Positions 36,715 through 45,792 of a DNA stretch of 64,000 nucleotides are shown here, in pieces. Positions within the stretch are counted from its first letter, which is position 1. Each line of letters opens with the position of its first letter. The position numbers and the translations under genes were made by a program. The DNA is taken from positions 434,001 to 498,000 of the forward strand of contig JADKFY010000001.1 in the NCBI GenBank assembly GCA_016717305.1, written 5' to 3'. The notes below the pieces were generated by a model. The model saw nothing but the letters and a program-made list of their open reading frames with translations, ran no database searches and had not been told where the DNA came from. Source of the stretch: Flavobacteriales bacterium. GTDB taxonomy: Bacteria > Bacteroidota > Bacteroidia > Flavobacteriales_F > PHOS-HE28.

Positions 36715-39255
36715 CTAGAGCTCGCCAAAATCTATGCCGATCGTAAAATGGAACTGTCCACGGGCCATGTTAGGTTGGTCCGGCACGTCGTCCAACCGCC
36801 AACCGTAATCCAAGCCCATTGGACCGAACATCGGAAGGAAAAGCCGGAGCCCAAGACCAGCGGACCGATACAATTTGAACGGCTCGAACTTGTCGAAGGT
36901 GGACCACGTGTTGCCTGCTTCACCCCACAGTGTTGTATAGATCGTGGCCGAAGGATTCAAGGAAACAGGGAAGCGTAACTCGGCCGTGTACTTGCTTATC
37001 ACGAAGTTGCCCGCAACCGGCGCTAGGGAATAGTCCGCGTAACCACGAAGACCGACGATCTCCCTACCGTCCAATTGGAATCCGGAAATGGGAACACCGC
37101 CCAAGTAGAAGCGTTCGAAGGGTGCGTTGCCTATGGCGTTGCTATAGCGTCCAAGGAAACCGAAGCCGGCACGGGTCATGAATACGAGATTATGGCCCGA
37201 TTTACTATTCGTGAGTTTGTTGTACCAAACAGTGGTGAGCTTCCATTTGTGGAACTCGGCCCATTTGTACCGTTGGTCCGAGGGTAATTCGGCGTAGTTC
37301 CTGTTCGGCTGGAAAGAAGAGAACGGTGGGGTTGCTTTGACACTGAAGCTGATATCGGAGCCGGAGCGCGCGAAGAACGGCTGGTCCACCGAATTGCGTG
37401 AGACCTGGAACTGATAGGTCAACACATTGCTGGTACCATTGCTGAACCCGAATGAAGCCCCCGTGCCCCCACCTGTCACGTAATTGTTCAGCGCATAGTT
37501 CTGGTAGGCGATCGTCTGCCGAAGAATGAAGTAATCATCCGGCCAAGTGAGGCGCTTGCCCAAGCCGATGGAGGCACCGGTGATCTGCAACGCCTGCCGG
37601 AGCGGATTGGCGACCCGACCGTCAGCGGTACTTACGTACTTGTCAACACCGTTCGTTTGCGCGGAATGATAGATCGAGAAACTGAGGGCATTCGGTTTAC
37701 GGCCACCCAACCAAGGTTCCACGAAGGAGAGGTTGTAGCTCTGGAAGAACCGACCATTCGTCTGTGCACGTAGGTTCAAGGTCTGGCCATCGCCGGCAGG
37801 GAGCGGTGACCATGCCGCCTTGTTGAACATGTTCCGCAACGAGAAATTGGTGAACGAAAGTCCAACAGAGAGCACCAATCGACCCGCGCCCCAACCACCG
37901 CTCAATTCCAACCTATCGCTCGGCTTTTCCTCTACCGTGTATTCCAGGTCCACCGTACCGGTGCGTGGGTCTTGTATCGGGTTCACGCCCAAAGTTTCCG
38001 GATTGAAATAACCCAACTGGCTCAATTCACGCTGTGTACGGATCACATAGCTCCGGTTGAAAAGCTCTCCCGGTTTGGTCCGGATCTCCCGCCGGATCAC
38101 GTGCTCATTCGTCTTTGTGTTGCCCTTGATGATCACGTTACGGATCCGGTATTGCTTCCCTTCGCGGATCCTGATGTCCAGGTCGATGCTGTCCCCATCC
38201 ACCAACAATTCCACGGGGTCCGGATAGAAACTCAAGTATCCATCGTCCATGTATAGGGAACTGATGTCGCCACCAGCAGGGTTCATATAGATCCTGCTAT
38301 CCAGCAATTTCTTGTTGTAGACCTCCCCCTTATTGATGTTCAAGATGCTGGCCAATTCCGCTGATGTGTGCTTGTTGTTCCCTGTGAACGTGATGTTGCG
38401 GAAGTGGAACATGGCACCTTCGTATACATTGAGCTTCACCACGATGCGTTTATTCGAAACGAAATAGTTGGTGTCGCTTAATATCGTGGCATTACGGAAT
38501 CCCTTCTCGTTGTAAACATCGATCAGTCGGGCCTTGTCCGCTTGGTATTCCTTGCTATCGAATTTGCTGCTGGCAAAAGGATTCCACCACCTCTTCTGCT
38601 TGGTCTTCTTCATCGCTCTGCGCAAGCGCGAAGTCTTCACTAGTTCATTGCCCTCGATGATCACTTCCTTGATGCGGACCTTCTTCCCCTTCTTCACCAC
38701 GAAGTTCAATTGAACGCTGTTCGGCAACATGCTGTCCGTGTTCAATTCCACCACGGTCACTTTCGCTTTCAGGAATGCTTTGTCAACGAAATAATGGCGT
38801 ATCGCATTGCTCGTGGTACTGATCAGCGCATCGTTCACTTGTTGGCCACGTAGCAGATCATGGATCTCATCCAGTTTCTCCCCTTCGTTCTTTGTGATGC
38901 CCGTGTATTTCCATCGCGACAATCGTGGTTTCTCAACGACAATGATGTTCAGGAAGATCGTGCGACCACGGATCTCTGCGGCCTCTATGGAGACATCACT
39001 GAAGAGCTTTTGCTCCCAGAGGTTCGTTATCGCTTTGGTGATCTTCTCTCCCGGAATAGTGAGTTTGTCACCGACCTGTAGGCCCGTGAACAAGCGAACC
39101 GCATTGGCATCCGTGGTCTTGGTACCGCTTACGGTAATGCCTCCTATTTCATACTCCTGTGCAACGGCCGGATCCATGTAGGACTCTTCCGTCTGGGCGG
39201 AACCCAAGGCACAAAGTAGAATGGCGATCAAGCCAAGTATTACACGGGTCATCAA
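36715..39255 (-). CDS. bamA: outer-membrane protein assembly factor BamA
   Basis: 846 residues with a signal peptide ending LGSAQ. Several POTRA domains span about 35-450 (YEIGGITVSGTKTTDANAVR, KVRIKEVIIEGNELVKTSRL, YRIRNVIIKGNTKTNEHVIR, RTKPGELFNRSYVIRTQREL). The barrel spans about 455-846 and includes the conserved loop region (APFERFYLGGVPISGFQLDG, EIVGLRGYADYSLAP) and the closing strands FGPMGLDYGW and FTIGIDFGEL. The last residue is Leu rather than Phe. Inserts beta-barrel proteins into the outer membrane. Overlaps uppS by 4 bp and is followed by the ompH pair. Confidence 0.97.
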   Translation of the reverse strand: MMTRVILGLIAILLCALGSAQTEESYMDPAVAQEYEIGGITVSGTKTTDANAVRLFTGLQVGDKLTIPGEKITKAITNLWEQKLFSDVSIEAAEIRGRTIFLNIIVVEKPRLSRWKYTGITKNEGEKLDEIHDLLRGQQVNDALISTTSNAIRHYFVDKAFLKAKVTVVELNTDSMLPNSVQLNFVVKKGKKVRIKEVIIEGNELVKTSRLRRAMKKTKQKRWWNPFASSKFDSKEYQADKARLIDVYNEKGFRNATILSDTNYFVSNKRIVVKLNVYEGAMFHFRNITFTGNNKHTSAELASILNINKGEVYNKKLLDSRIYMNPAGGDISSLYMDDGYLSFYPDPVELLVDGDSIDLDIRIREGKQYRIRNVIIKGNTKTNEHVIRREIRTKPGELFNRSYVIRTQRELSQLGYFNPETLGVNPIQDPRTGTVDLEYTVEEKPSDRLELSGGWGAGRLVLSVGLSFTNFSLRNMFNKAAWSPLPAGDGQTLNLRAQTNGRFFQSYNLSFVEPWLGGRKPNALSFSIYHSAQTNGVDKYVSTADGRVANPLRQALQITGASIGLGKRLTWPDDYFILRQTIAYQNYALNNYVTGGGTGASFGFSNGTSNVLTYQFQVSRNSVDQPFFARSGSDISFSVKATPPFSSFQPNRNYAELPSDQRYKWAEFHKWKLTTVWYNKLTNSKSGHNLVFMTRAGFGFLGRYSNAIGNAPFERFYLGGVPISGFQLDGREIVGLRGYADYSLAPVAGNFVISKYTAELRFPVSLNPSATIYTTLWGEAGNTWSTFDKFEPFKLYRSAGLGLRLFLPMFGPMGLDYGWRLDDVPDQPNMARGQFHFTIGIDFGEL

Positions 39256-40022
39256 CGGGGTGTGATCTGTTCACTGACCAGACCGAAACGCCTTTCCCGG
39301 TTCTGATAATCCAATACGGCTTGGAACAAATGCTCCTTGCGGAAATCCGGCCAAAGCACCGGTGTAAACCACAATTCCGCGTACGCGATCTGCCAAAGAA
39401 GGAAGTTGCTCACGCGCTGTTCACCACTGGTGCGGATCAAGAGTTCAGGATCAGGCATGCCGACCGTGGTAAGATGTTCGGATATGGTGGCATCGGTGAT
39501 CGTGGCAGGGTCCAATGTTCCTTGTGCAGCCATTGTTGCAAGCTTCCGCGCCATGTTTACAATTTCCCAACGGGCGCTATAGCTCAAGGCCAAGGTTATG
39601 GTGATGCGGTCATTGTTCTTGGTGGCCTCAATGGCTTCCTGCAGCGTCTTGCGGCAATTCTCCGGAAGACTATCGATGTCGCCGATGGTATTCAAGCGCA
39701 CTCCGTTCGTGTGTAGTTCCGCCAACTCGCCGATCACCGTGCGCACCAACAGGTCCATCAAGGCCTCCACTTCGGCGGTCGGGCGCTTCCAATTCTCTGT
39801 ACTGAAGGCGTAAAGGGTCAAGTATTCCACCCCGATCTCCGTGGCGGCCAACAAGGCCTCCCGAACGGACCGTACGCCGTTGGCATGCCCCATCACGCGA
39901 TGCTCCCCTTGTTGCTCGGCCCACCGCCCATTACCATCCATGATAATGGCAATATGACGGGGCACACGTTCGGAGCTGATACGCCCGCGCAATTGCTCGG
40001 TTATGTCGGTCGCGTTTTCCAA
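39252..40022 (-). CDS. uppS: isoprenyl transferase (undecaprenyl diphosphate synthase)
   Basis: 256 residues. Makes the C55 lipid carrier for peptidoglycan and surface glycans in the cytosol. Conserved motifs: HIAIIMDGNGRWAEQQGEHR (catalytic Asp in DGNGRWA), GHANGVRSVREAL, LTLYAFSTENWKRP, and the C-terminal LLIRTSGEQRVSNFLLWQIA with AELWFTPVLWPDF. The stop overlaps the bamA start (ATGA). Confidence 0.97.
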   Translation of the reverse strand: MENATDITEQLRGRISSERVPRHIAIIMDGNGRWAEQQGEHRVMGHANGVRSVREALLAATEIGVEYLTLYAFSTENWKRPTAEVEALMDLLVRTVIGELAELHTNGVRLNTIGDIDSLPENCRKTLQEAIEATKNNDRITITLALSYSARWEIVNMARKLATMAAQGTLDPATITDATISEHLTTVGMPDPELLIRTSGEQRVSNFLLWQIAYAELWFTPVLWPDFRKEHLFQAVLDYQNRERRFGLVSEQITPR

Positions 40023-40052
40023 AGGGGTCGCAAAGATCGCAAAAGCCTTGGA

Positions 40053-40892
40053 TCAGCGCCTTTTGCGCATCCAATTATACTGCTCGTCGCAGTCAGAGAA
40101 GCGCGTAATGATGTAGGTGATACCCAAACCGGTGTACTGGTACCAGTCCTTCGTGTTCACATCGCCACGGGCCAAGCCCGCTTTGGAATAGCCTTGATCC
40201 GCCAGTGAAGGATCGGCTAGGCTGGCCGCCAAAGGACCGTTTTCGAAGGCCAAGAGATCTTGGTCCACGTAGGTGCCGCCAACATCGTCCAGGTGATCGG
40301 TCCACGTTCGTCGAAGGCCCCATTCAAGTTGGAAGTCAAAACGGCCAGCATTCACTTTGAACCCGGCACCAAAAGGAATGCTCATGTGGTCCACAGGGTA
40401 AGTATCCGAACTGCCAACGGTTGTGCCTTGACCTTCGGTCCCAAGATCGGCCAAGTTGTACCACGTTCCATTCAGATAACCCTGCGGGGCTGCATGGAAA
40501 TAGGCGAGCCCGGCGAACATGAACGGGGTCCAACGCTTGCTGTCCTTGTCCTTGCTCCGGTATTTGCGAAAATTGACCTCGAAAACGGCCGAGAATTCGA
40601 TGAGTCGCGCCCTGAAACCGAGGTTGCGTATGAGTTGCAAGGTGTCTTTCGAATTCGCGTCAAAGGCTTGCAACATTCCGGTAAGCCCTTGTAAACGGAC
40701 CGCATATCGATCTGAGAAATTGTAGCGGAAAAGAGCACCGAATGCAGGCTTCGTGTTCTTGGGATAATGCCTCGTGGGGTTCAGGTCGCCGATGTAATAA
40801 GCCGCCCCGCCCGTTATGCCCAATTCGCTTACTTGGGCGCGCACACCAGCAGATGCGACGATCAGTAGACACGTGATGAAAAGGCGAACCAT
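40053..40892 (-). CDS. DUF6089 outer-membrane barrel protein, PorG-like
   Basis: 279 residues from ATG 40892, where a signal peptide begins (MVRLFITCLLIVASAGVRAQ). The mature protein is a small barrel (SELGITGGAAYYIGDLNPTR, PAFGALFRYNFSDRYAVRLQ, PFMFAGLAYFHAAPQG, IPFGAGFKVNAGRFDFQLEW) ending in a Cys-containing tail (TRFSDCDEQYNWMRKRR). The family sits directly before uppS-bamA-ompH-ompH in many Bacteroidota. The P. gingivalis T9SS component PorG occupies the equivalent place and is of the same type (from memory). Role inferred: outer-membrane partner of the PorK/PorN ring. Confidence 0.75.
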   Translation of the reverse strand: MVRLFITCLLIVASAGVRAQVSELGITGGAAYYIGDLNPTRHYPKNTKPAFGALFRYNFSDRYAVRLQGLTGMLQAFDANSKDTLQLIRNLGFRARLIEFSAVFEVNFRKYRSKDKDSKRWTPFMFAGLAYFHAAPQGYLNGTWYNLADLGTEGQGTTVGSSDTYPVDHMSIPFGAGFKVNAGRFDFQLEWGLRRTWTDHLDDVGGTYVDQDLLAFENGPLAASLADPSLADQGYSKAGLARGDVNTKDWYQYTGLGITYIITRFSDCDEQYNWMRKRR

Positions 40893-41009
40893 CGGTTCAG
40901 GAACGTGGGATCGGATGGATCGGTACATGGAGGCTGCAAAGACGTGCTTCGCCGCGAAGGTAATCCGTGTCCAAGAAATTCTAACTCCCTGACCTTCCGG
41001 TTCTTCACA

Positions 41010-41900
41010 CTATGGCCTGAACATCGAAGAACGGACATCGAGCCCCCAGCTCAGCTTGGCACGCAGGGTATCCAGAAAGTTAGTGCCCTCCAATTGGACC
41101 ATCTTCACCGTGAAGTCCGCCCGTTGAATGGTGATCAAGCTTTGCCCGTCGATACTGGAGCTGCGCGAGTCCAAGTTCATCAAACAGCGATCCGCTCGGG
41201 CTTCCAGCTGGAGCCGGATCGTGTAATGGTCGGGCACCACGAAAGGACGTACGTTCAAGTTGTGCGGACAGATCGGGTTGATCACCAAGGCATCGCTCGT
41301 GGGATCCAATACGGGGCCGCCACAGCTCAACGAGTAGGCAGTTGAACCAGTGGGCGTGGCAATGATCAAACCATCGGCCCAATACGTGTTCAGGAAGTCC
41401 GTGCCCAAATGAACATGTACAGCGATCATGCTGGAACTGTCGCGCTTGTGTATGCTCACTTCATTCAATGCGAAGTTCTGTTGGCCCAAAATTTCTTCGT
41501 GATCGATCACTTGCAACAGAGAGCGGTCCTGCAACGAGTAGTGCCCGTGCTTGATCGCAAGTAGCGCGGTGTCCAAATTGTCGGACCGCACGTTGGACAG
41601 GAAACCAAGGCGGCCCAAGTTGATGCCCAATACCGGTATTTCTGTTCTTCCTACAAGGGCCACAGTGTCCAGCAAAGTGCCATCGCCGCCAAGGCTTACG
41701 CAAAGTTCCAGCTCCTGTTCGCCGAGTGGGCCATCTTCCAACACCGGCCATTTCAGGGTCTTGCCCATCTCGGCCAGCCATTGGGCCAGGCTTGCAGTCA
41801 GCAACGGGACCAGCCCATGGGCCGACATTTGTTCCAAGGTGCGCATCACAACTGGGGCTACCCCAGCCTCCATTGCCCTACCGTTCACTGCTATGCGCAT
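41010..41900 (-). CDS. nadK: NAD kinase
   Basis: 296 residues from ATG 41900 (MRIAVNGRAMEAG); the longer frame upstream overlaps the neighbouring gene. Motifs: CVSLGGDGTLLDTVALVG (GGDG nucleotide site), PVLGINLGRLGFLSN, the substrate site ALNEVSIHKRDSSSMI (NE/D motif), and GSTAYSLSCGGPVLDP. Phosphorylates NAD to NADP in the cytosol. It lies 5 bp after the BamA-like gene and about 117 bp before the PorG-like gene. Confidence 0.97.
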   Translation of the reverse strand: MRIAVNGRAMEAGVAPVVMRTLEQMSAHGLVPLLTASLAQWLAEMGKTLKWPVLEDGPLGEQELELCVSLGGDGTLLDTVALVGRTEIPVLGINLGRLGFLSNVRSDNLDTALLAIKHGHYSLQDRSLLQVIDHEEILGQQNFALNEVSIHKRDSSSMIAVHVHLGTDFLNTYWADGLIIATPTGSTAYSLSCGGPVLDPTSDALVINPICPHNLNVRPFVVPDHYTIRLQLEARADRCLMNLDSRSSSIDGQSLITIQRADFTVKMVQLEGTNFLDTLRAKLSWGLDVRSSMFRP

Positions 41901-41904
41901 ATGC

Positions 41905-43370
41905 TCAAAATGGTTGTGTGAAATGTAGGAAGAATCCGTGTTCGCCCAACGCGTTGAAGGTGTATTCGCCACGTACTACTTGGTCGTAGCTCGTGACCAG
42001 GTCCAGGCCGACCCCGCTGCCATTGATCCATCGGTTGGCCAGAAAATTCACATCGGCGTAGCGGTTGTCCCAAACCCTGCCCACATCAGAGAAGAAGTTC
42101 AGGTACAGGGCGAAGTACAACGTCCGGAAGGCCTCCAGTGGCATCAATTCCATTCGCAAATAGCGCGGCTTGAAGAGTTGGAACACCACGTTCGCACGAC
42201 CCAAGGTGTAGTGCGCGCCGTCGATGACATAGTACTCGTAACCCCGCACATAATTCCGGTATCCCAAGCCCTCTTGTGCGTAATAGGAGGGTACGCCAAC
42301 GGTGAATTTCCCATGCAAGGCCAACGCAAGGGTCCATTTATCATGCACCTTCCACCAGTGCTTCGTGGTGCCGTAGACCGTGGTGATGTCCGGTGCGGCC
42401 TTGCTCAACAGACCGATCCCGATCCGGTCGATCCGCAGCTCTTGGTATTGACCGGTACGCGTGAATACTCTTGAGTCACGCTTGTCATGCACCACAGAAT
42501 AGCCCAGTGAGATAAAGTGGGAATCGGTGCTGCTGCCATTGAAGTAATCGCGCGCAACTTGAACGATGGTATCGGCCACCTCGGCTTGGGTATATTTCGC
42601 TCGGAAGTAGTGACGTACATCATGGCTGCGGCGAAGAATGACTTCCATGTCGGCCTTCCATTGGTCGCGGTTGCTGCCATTGTCGTTGCGGAGCAGGATG
42701 CGCTTGTTGTCCACTGTACCCGCAGTGATCTCCGCTTGCTCATCGTAGCTCACGCCTACGTTGAATCCCCAGCGCTGGCGTTGATCCAAATTGGGCACTC
42801 TGTACCGTGCGCCGAACTGTTTGGTGTACCCGAACTGCGCAAGCACATACCCCGTTTCATTCCGGCCACGCATGTTGTACCGGTAGAGGTAGGCTCCGTA
42901 GTTCACACGGAAAAGTCCTTTGTTAGCCACCACGTATTGAAGTTGGGGTCGGCCAGGTCGAAGATGATCGACGGCCAGAGATACCAACGTTCGTTCACCA
43001 CCACTTCAACAGTGACCTCGTAGCGCCCCGTGTAGAAAGGTAGAACGCTCACCGTGTTGAAGAGCCCGGTGTTCATCAGGTTCTGACGGCTTCGTTCGAA
43101 ACGTTCGTACATTTCTTCGGAGGAAACCGTATCCCCTTCAGCACAAACCAATTCGCGAATGATGATCCGCTCCTTGGTCACCCTGTTGCCCTTAAGCGTG
43201 ATCGAATTGATGCGGATGCGGGGCTCCTCTGCTTGTGAAAGTGACCTGCCCGGAAGCAGGACCAAAAGGAGTAGAACCCGATGGTCAGAACGGCCGAACC
43301 GTAAAATGTTGAACGGGCTATCAGCCGTCCGAATTCCTGCAGTGAACTGTTCTGAGCTCCATTCATCCAA
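41905..43370 (-). CDS. BamA/TamA-like outer-membrane protein with one POTRA, frameshifted
   Basis: Two frames together make one protein of about 488 residues. The first (43370 to 42903) holds a hydrophobic leader (VLLLLVLLPGRSLSQA) and a POTRA domain (RIRINSITLKGNRVTKERII, FERSRQNLMNTGLFNTVSVL), ending ADPNFNTWWLTKDFSV. The second (to 41905) continues from VNYGAYLYRYNMRGRNETGY through a barrel (GVSYDEQAEITAG, SHFISLGYSVVHDKRDSRVF, VGVPSYYAQEGLGYRNYVRG, RGEYTFNALGEHGFFLHF). One extra C in the TTTTCC run near 42910 would give KDFSRVNYG and a length divisible by three, so a sequence error is likely. The start codon is unclear. The client is unknown; in this cluster it may insert or export a specific envelope protein. 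Confidence 0.8.
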
Positions 43371-43414
43371 GGCCGATCAAGCAACCGAACACAACCACGG
43401 ACCATGGCCACGGT

Positions 43415-44077
43415 TCACAGGTTGATGAACTTCATCAGTTCCTCATACCGTTCGCGCATATCATCATGGAAACGGGAGCCTTGGTATGTGCTGTTCACCT
43501 GGATCTCATACCGTTCGAAACTTTGGAGGATGTCACTGATGTCCTCCCTGTTGATCTTCAAAGTGATCTCAACACGCGAGGTGTCCGGTAGGGCGTGACT
43601 ATGTACACTGAGCACCTTGGCCCCATTCCCCTCCACGATCCGTGCAAGTTGTTCCAAACTGTAGTCGATCACGTTCATCTCCAGCACTACGATGCTACCG
43701 GGCTCATGGATGTTCGTGACTTCGGTCAACCGTTTCAGCGCCTCGTGCTCCGTGATCGCACCAACGTATTGGCCCATCTCATCCACCACAGGCAAAACGG
43801 TCAAGCCACGTTCGCTGAACAGTTTCATCACCTCATAGATATGCTGGCCATTACGTATGAAGGGGATCTCCACCTGCTCCATAACACTGGCTACCGAACC
43901 GTGCGGATCATTCCGGTCGATCAGGTCCTGGTCCTTCACCATGCCCACCAAGCGCCCGTTGTCCACTACCGGCAAATGGCCCACCTTGAACTCTTCCATC
44001 CAGTCCAACGCACGGCCCACGTCGTCCTTGGGGCGTAGTGGAGGTATGTCCTGCGTTATTAGATCGATGGCATGCAT
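43415..44077 (-). CDS. CBS-pair protein with C-terminal ACT-like domain
   Basis: 220 residues. CBS 1 covers about 1-60 (IPPLRPKDDVGRALDWMEEF, VGHLPVVDNGRLVGMVKDQD) and CBS 2 about 65-120 (IPFIRNGQHIYEVMKLFSER, LTVLPVVDEMGQYVGAITEH). Residues about 128-195 form an ACT-like beta-alpha unit (SIVVLEMNVIDYSLEQLARI, SRVEITLKINREDISDILQS). No enzyme domain is present, so it is a small cytosolic regulator probably binding adenosyl ligands. First gene of the envelope cluster and divergent from pdxJ. Confidence 0.9.
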   Translation of the reverse strand: MHAIDLITQDIPPLRPKDDVGRALDWMEEFKVGHLPVVDNGRLVGMVKDQDLIDRNDPHGSVASVMEQVEIPFIRNGQHIYEVMKLFSERGLTVLPVVDEMGQYVGAITEHEALKRLTEVTNIHEPGSIVVLEMNVIDYSLEQLARIVEGNGAKVLSVHSHALPDTSRVEITLKINREDISDILQSFERYEIQVNSTYQGSRFHDDMRERYEELMKFINL

Positions 44078-44108
44078 GCTCTTCGGGTTATCGCTGGGGT
44101 GGCACCCG

Positions 44109-44116
44109 TACTTTTG
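44109..44116 (+). promoter_or_regulatory. promoter -7 box for pdxJ
   Basis: TACTTTTG matches TAnnTTTG and lies 37 bp before the pdxJ ATG, within the 76-bp divergent region between the CBS gene and pdxJ. No TTG lies at the ideal distance. Confidence 0.45.
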
Positions 44117-44153
44117 GGCACCCTACGGATGGGACAAAGTAAGTGAACACGGC

Positions 44154-44876
44154 ATGACCCGGCTCAGCGTGAATATCAACAAGCTCGCCACCTTGCGCAA
44201 TGCGCGAGGTGCGAACAACCCGGATGTGGTGAGAATGGCTTTGGATATTGAGCGGTTCGGGGCACAAGGGATCACAGTACATCCGAGACCCGACGAACGC
44301 CATATCCGCCGATCTGATGTGCGTGGATTGGCCAAGGTGCTCACCACCGAGTTCAACATCGAAGGGTATCCGGACACCGAGTTCATTGCTCTGGTGTTGG
44401 AGGTAAGGCCCGGCCAAGTGACCTTGGTACCCGACCCGCCGGGTGTGCTCACAAGCAACGCAGGTTGGGATGCGCGCACGCAACAAACGTTCCTTAAGGA
44501 CGTGGTGGCCCGGTTCAAAGGTGAAGGGATACGGACTTCGTTATTCATGGGTACGGATCCTGAACAGATCGGCTTTGCTGCCGATACCGGTACCGAGCGC
44601 ATTGAACTCTACACCGAACCCTTCGCACAACATTTCCCCATTGATCGTGCGGCCGGAGTAGCTCCGTTCGCGCAAGCTGCGCTCCGGGCCGCTGAATTCG
44701 GTTTGGGATTGAACGCTGGACATGATCTGGACCGGGAGAACCTGGCCTACTTCAACCAAAACGTTCCTGGTTTGCTCGAAGTATCCATCGGACATGCACT
44801 GATCTGCGATGCCCTCACGTTCGGATTGGAGAATACCGTTCAACTCTATTTGCGTTGTCTGCGAGAAGATGAATAG
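44154..44876 (+). CDS. pdxJ: pyridoxine 5'-phosphate synthase
   Basis: 240 residues from ATG 44154 (MTRLSVNINKLATLRNARGA); the longer frame runs into the divergent CBS gene. A TIM barrel with the typical active-site segments: NINKLATLRNARG, GITVHPRPDERHI, FNIEGYP (catalytic Glu), VTLVPDPP, SLFMGTDPEQIGFA, and LNAGHDLDRENLAYF near the end, with EVSIGHALICDAL. Condenses 1-deoxyxylulose 5-phosphate and 3-amino-2-oxopropyl phosphate to vitamin B6 in the cytosol. The length is normal. Confidence 0.97.
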   Translation: MTRLSVNINKLATLRNARGANNPDVVRMALDIERFGAQGITVHPRPDERHIRRSDVRGLAKVLTTEFNIEGYPDTEFIALVLEVRPGQVTLVPDPPGVLTSNAGWDARTQQTFLKDVVARFKGEGIRTSLFMGTDPEQIGFAADTGTERIELYTEPFAQHFPIDRAAGVAPFAQAALRAAEFGLGLNAGHDLDRENLAYFNQNVPGLLEVSIGHALICDALTFGLENTVQLYLRCLREDE

Positions 44877-44904
44877 GAATGTGCTTCCGCAGTACTGTGG
44901 AGTG

Positions 44905-45000
44905 AGGAGAATGAAGGGAATGTGGAAATTGCCAATGCGCGAGATCGGAAATTGGAATTTCATTCTCATAATTTCCTCATTCCTTTAATTTCCACATTTT
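44905..45000. repeat. intergenic low-complexity region with 12-bp inverted repeat
   Basis: aatgtggaaatt (44919-44930) and its exact complement (44987-44998) flank AT-rich, purine-rich words (gaatgaagg, cggaaattgg, cctcattcc). It could fold into a long imperfect stem after pdxJ and act as a weak terminator. It looks like simple-sequence intergenic DNA rather than a gene. Confidence 0.5.
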
Positions 45001-45003
45001 CTG

Positions 45004-45792
45004 ATGACCGTTCCACTTCACTATCGCCGCCTCGGCCCGCAAGGTGCCAAACCGCTGATCCTGCTGCACGGACTTTTCGGGAGTTCCGATAATCTGGGAA
45101 GCGTAGCGAAAGAACTTGCTGAACCATCGGTGCCCAATGTGGAACCTTTCGATGTGACCCTCGTGGACCTTCGTGAACATGGGCGTTCGCCTCACACCGA
45201 GGGGACATCTTATCCGATCATGGCGGCCGATGTACATGCCTTGGTGTTGACGCTCGGGTTGAAGGATATTTTCATGGTCGGCCATAGCATGGGCGGTAAA
45301 GTGGCCATGGTCTTCGCCCAACAATGGCCACAGCTATTGCAACATCTGGTGGTCATCGACATCAGTCCGCGTGAGCATGAGAACGATCACGCACATATCA
45401 TCGACGCGTTGATCTCGGCAGACATCGCGCCGGGGCGTACGCGTAAGGACGTTGAGACGCAATTGGCTGGAACGATAAAGGAACCCGGCGTGGTGCAGTT
45501 CTTGATGAAGAGCTTGTATTGGAGAACCGAAGACCAATTCGGATGGCGTGTGAACGCCCCATTGCTGAAACGGGACCTGCCCGCGATCTTGGCTGCGATC
45601 GGTCCGGGAACAGTGCGGGTTCCGACACTCTTCATTCGTGGCGGTGCCAGCGATTACATCCAACGCGAAGACCTGCCAGCGATCAAAGAACAATTCCCGA
45701 ACAGCACCGTTGAGACGATTCCCTATGCAGGCCACTGGGTGCATGCCCAAGCACCAGAAGAAGTAGTGACTATGATCCGTAAGTTGAGATGA
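45004..45792 (+). CDS. alpha/beta-hydrolase fold esterase-like protein
   Basis: 262 residues. Typical motifs: oxyanion region LILLHGLFGSSDNLGSVAKE, VDLREHGRSPHTEG, nucleophile elbow VGHSMGGKVAMVFA (Ser), and C-terminal YAGHWVHAQAPEEV (His). It resembles the YbfF-type acyl esterases, and the same gene often follows pdxJ in flavobacteria (recalled). Cytosolic, no signal peptide. The stop overlaps the next start by 4 bp. The substrate is unknown. Confidence 0.9.
   Translation: MTVPLHYRRLGPQGAKPLILLHGLFGSSDNLGSVAKELAEPSVPNVEPFDVTLVDLREHGRSPHTEGTSYPIMAADVHALVLTLGLKDIFMVGHSMGGKVAMVFAQQWPQLLQHLVVIDISPREHENDHAHIIDALISADIAPGRTRKDVETQLAGTIKEPGVVQFLMKSLYWRTEDQFGWRVNAPLLKRDLPAILAAIGPGTVRVPTLFIRGGASDYIQREDLPAIKEQFPNSTVETIPYAGHWVHAQAPEEVVTMIRKLR

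Noticed and set aside
42890..42925. Programmed frameshifting in the BamA-like gene
   Set aside because: No slippery heptamer with a downstream structure was seen. The run TTTTCC and the similar breaks elsewhere point to a sequencing indel.
43857..44153. Upstream extension of pdxJ
   Set aside because: It overlaps the CBS gene, and PdxJ homologs begin at the MTRLSVNIN-type start (44154).
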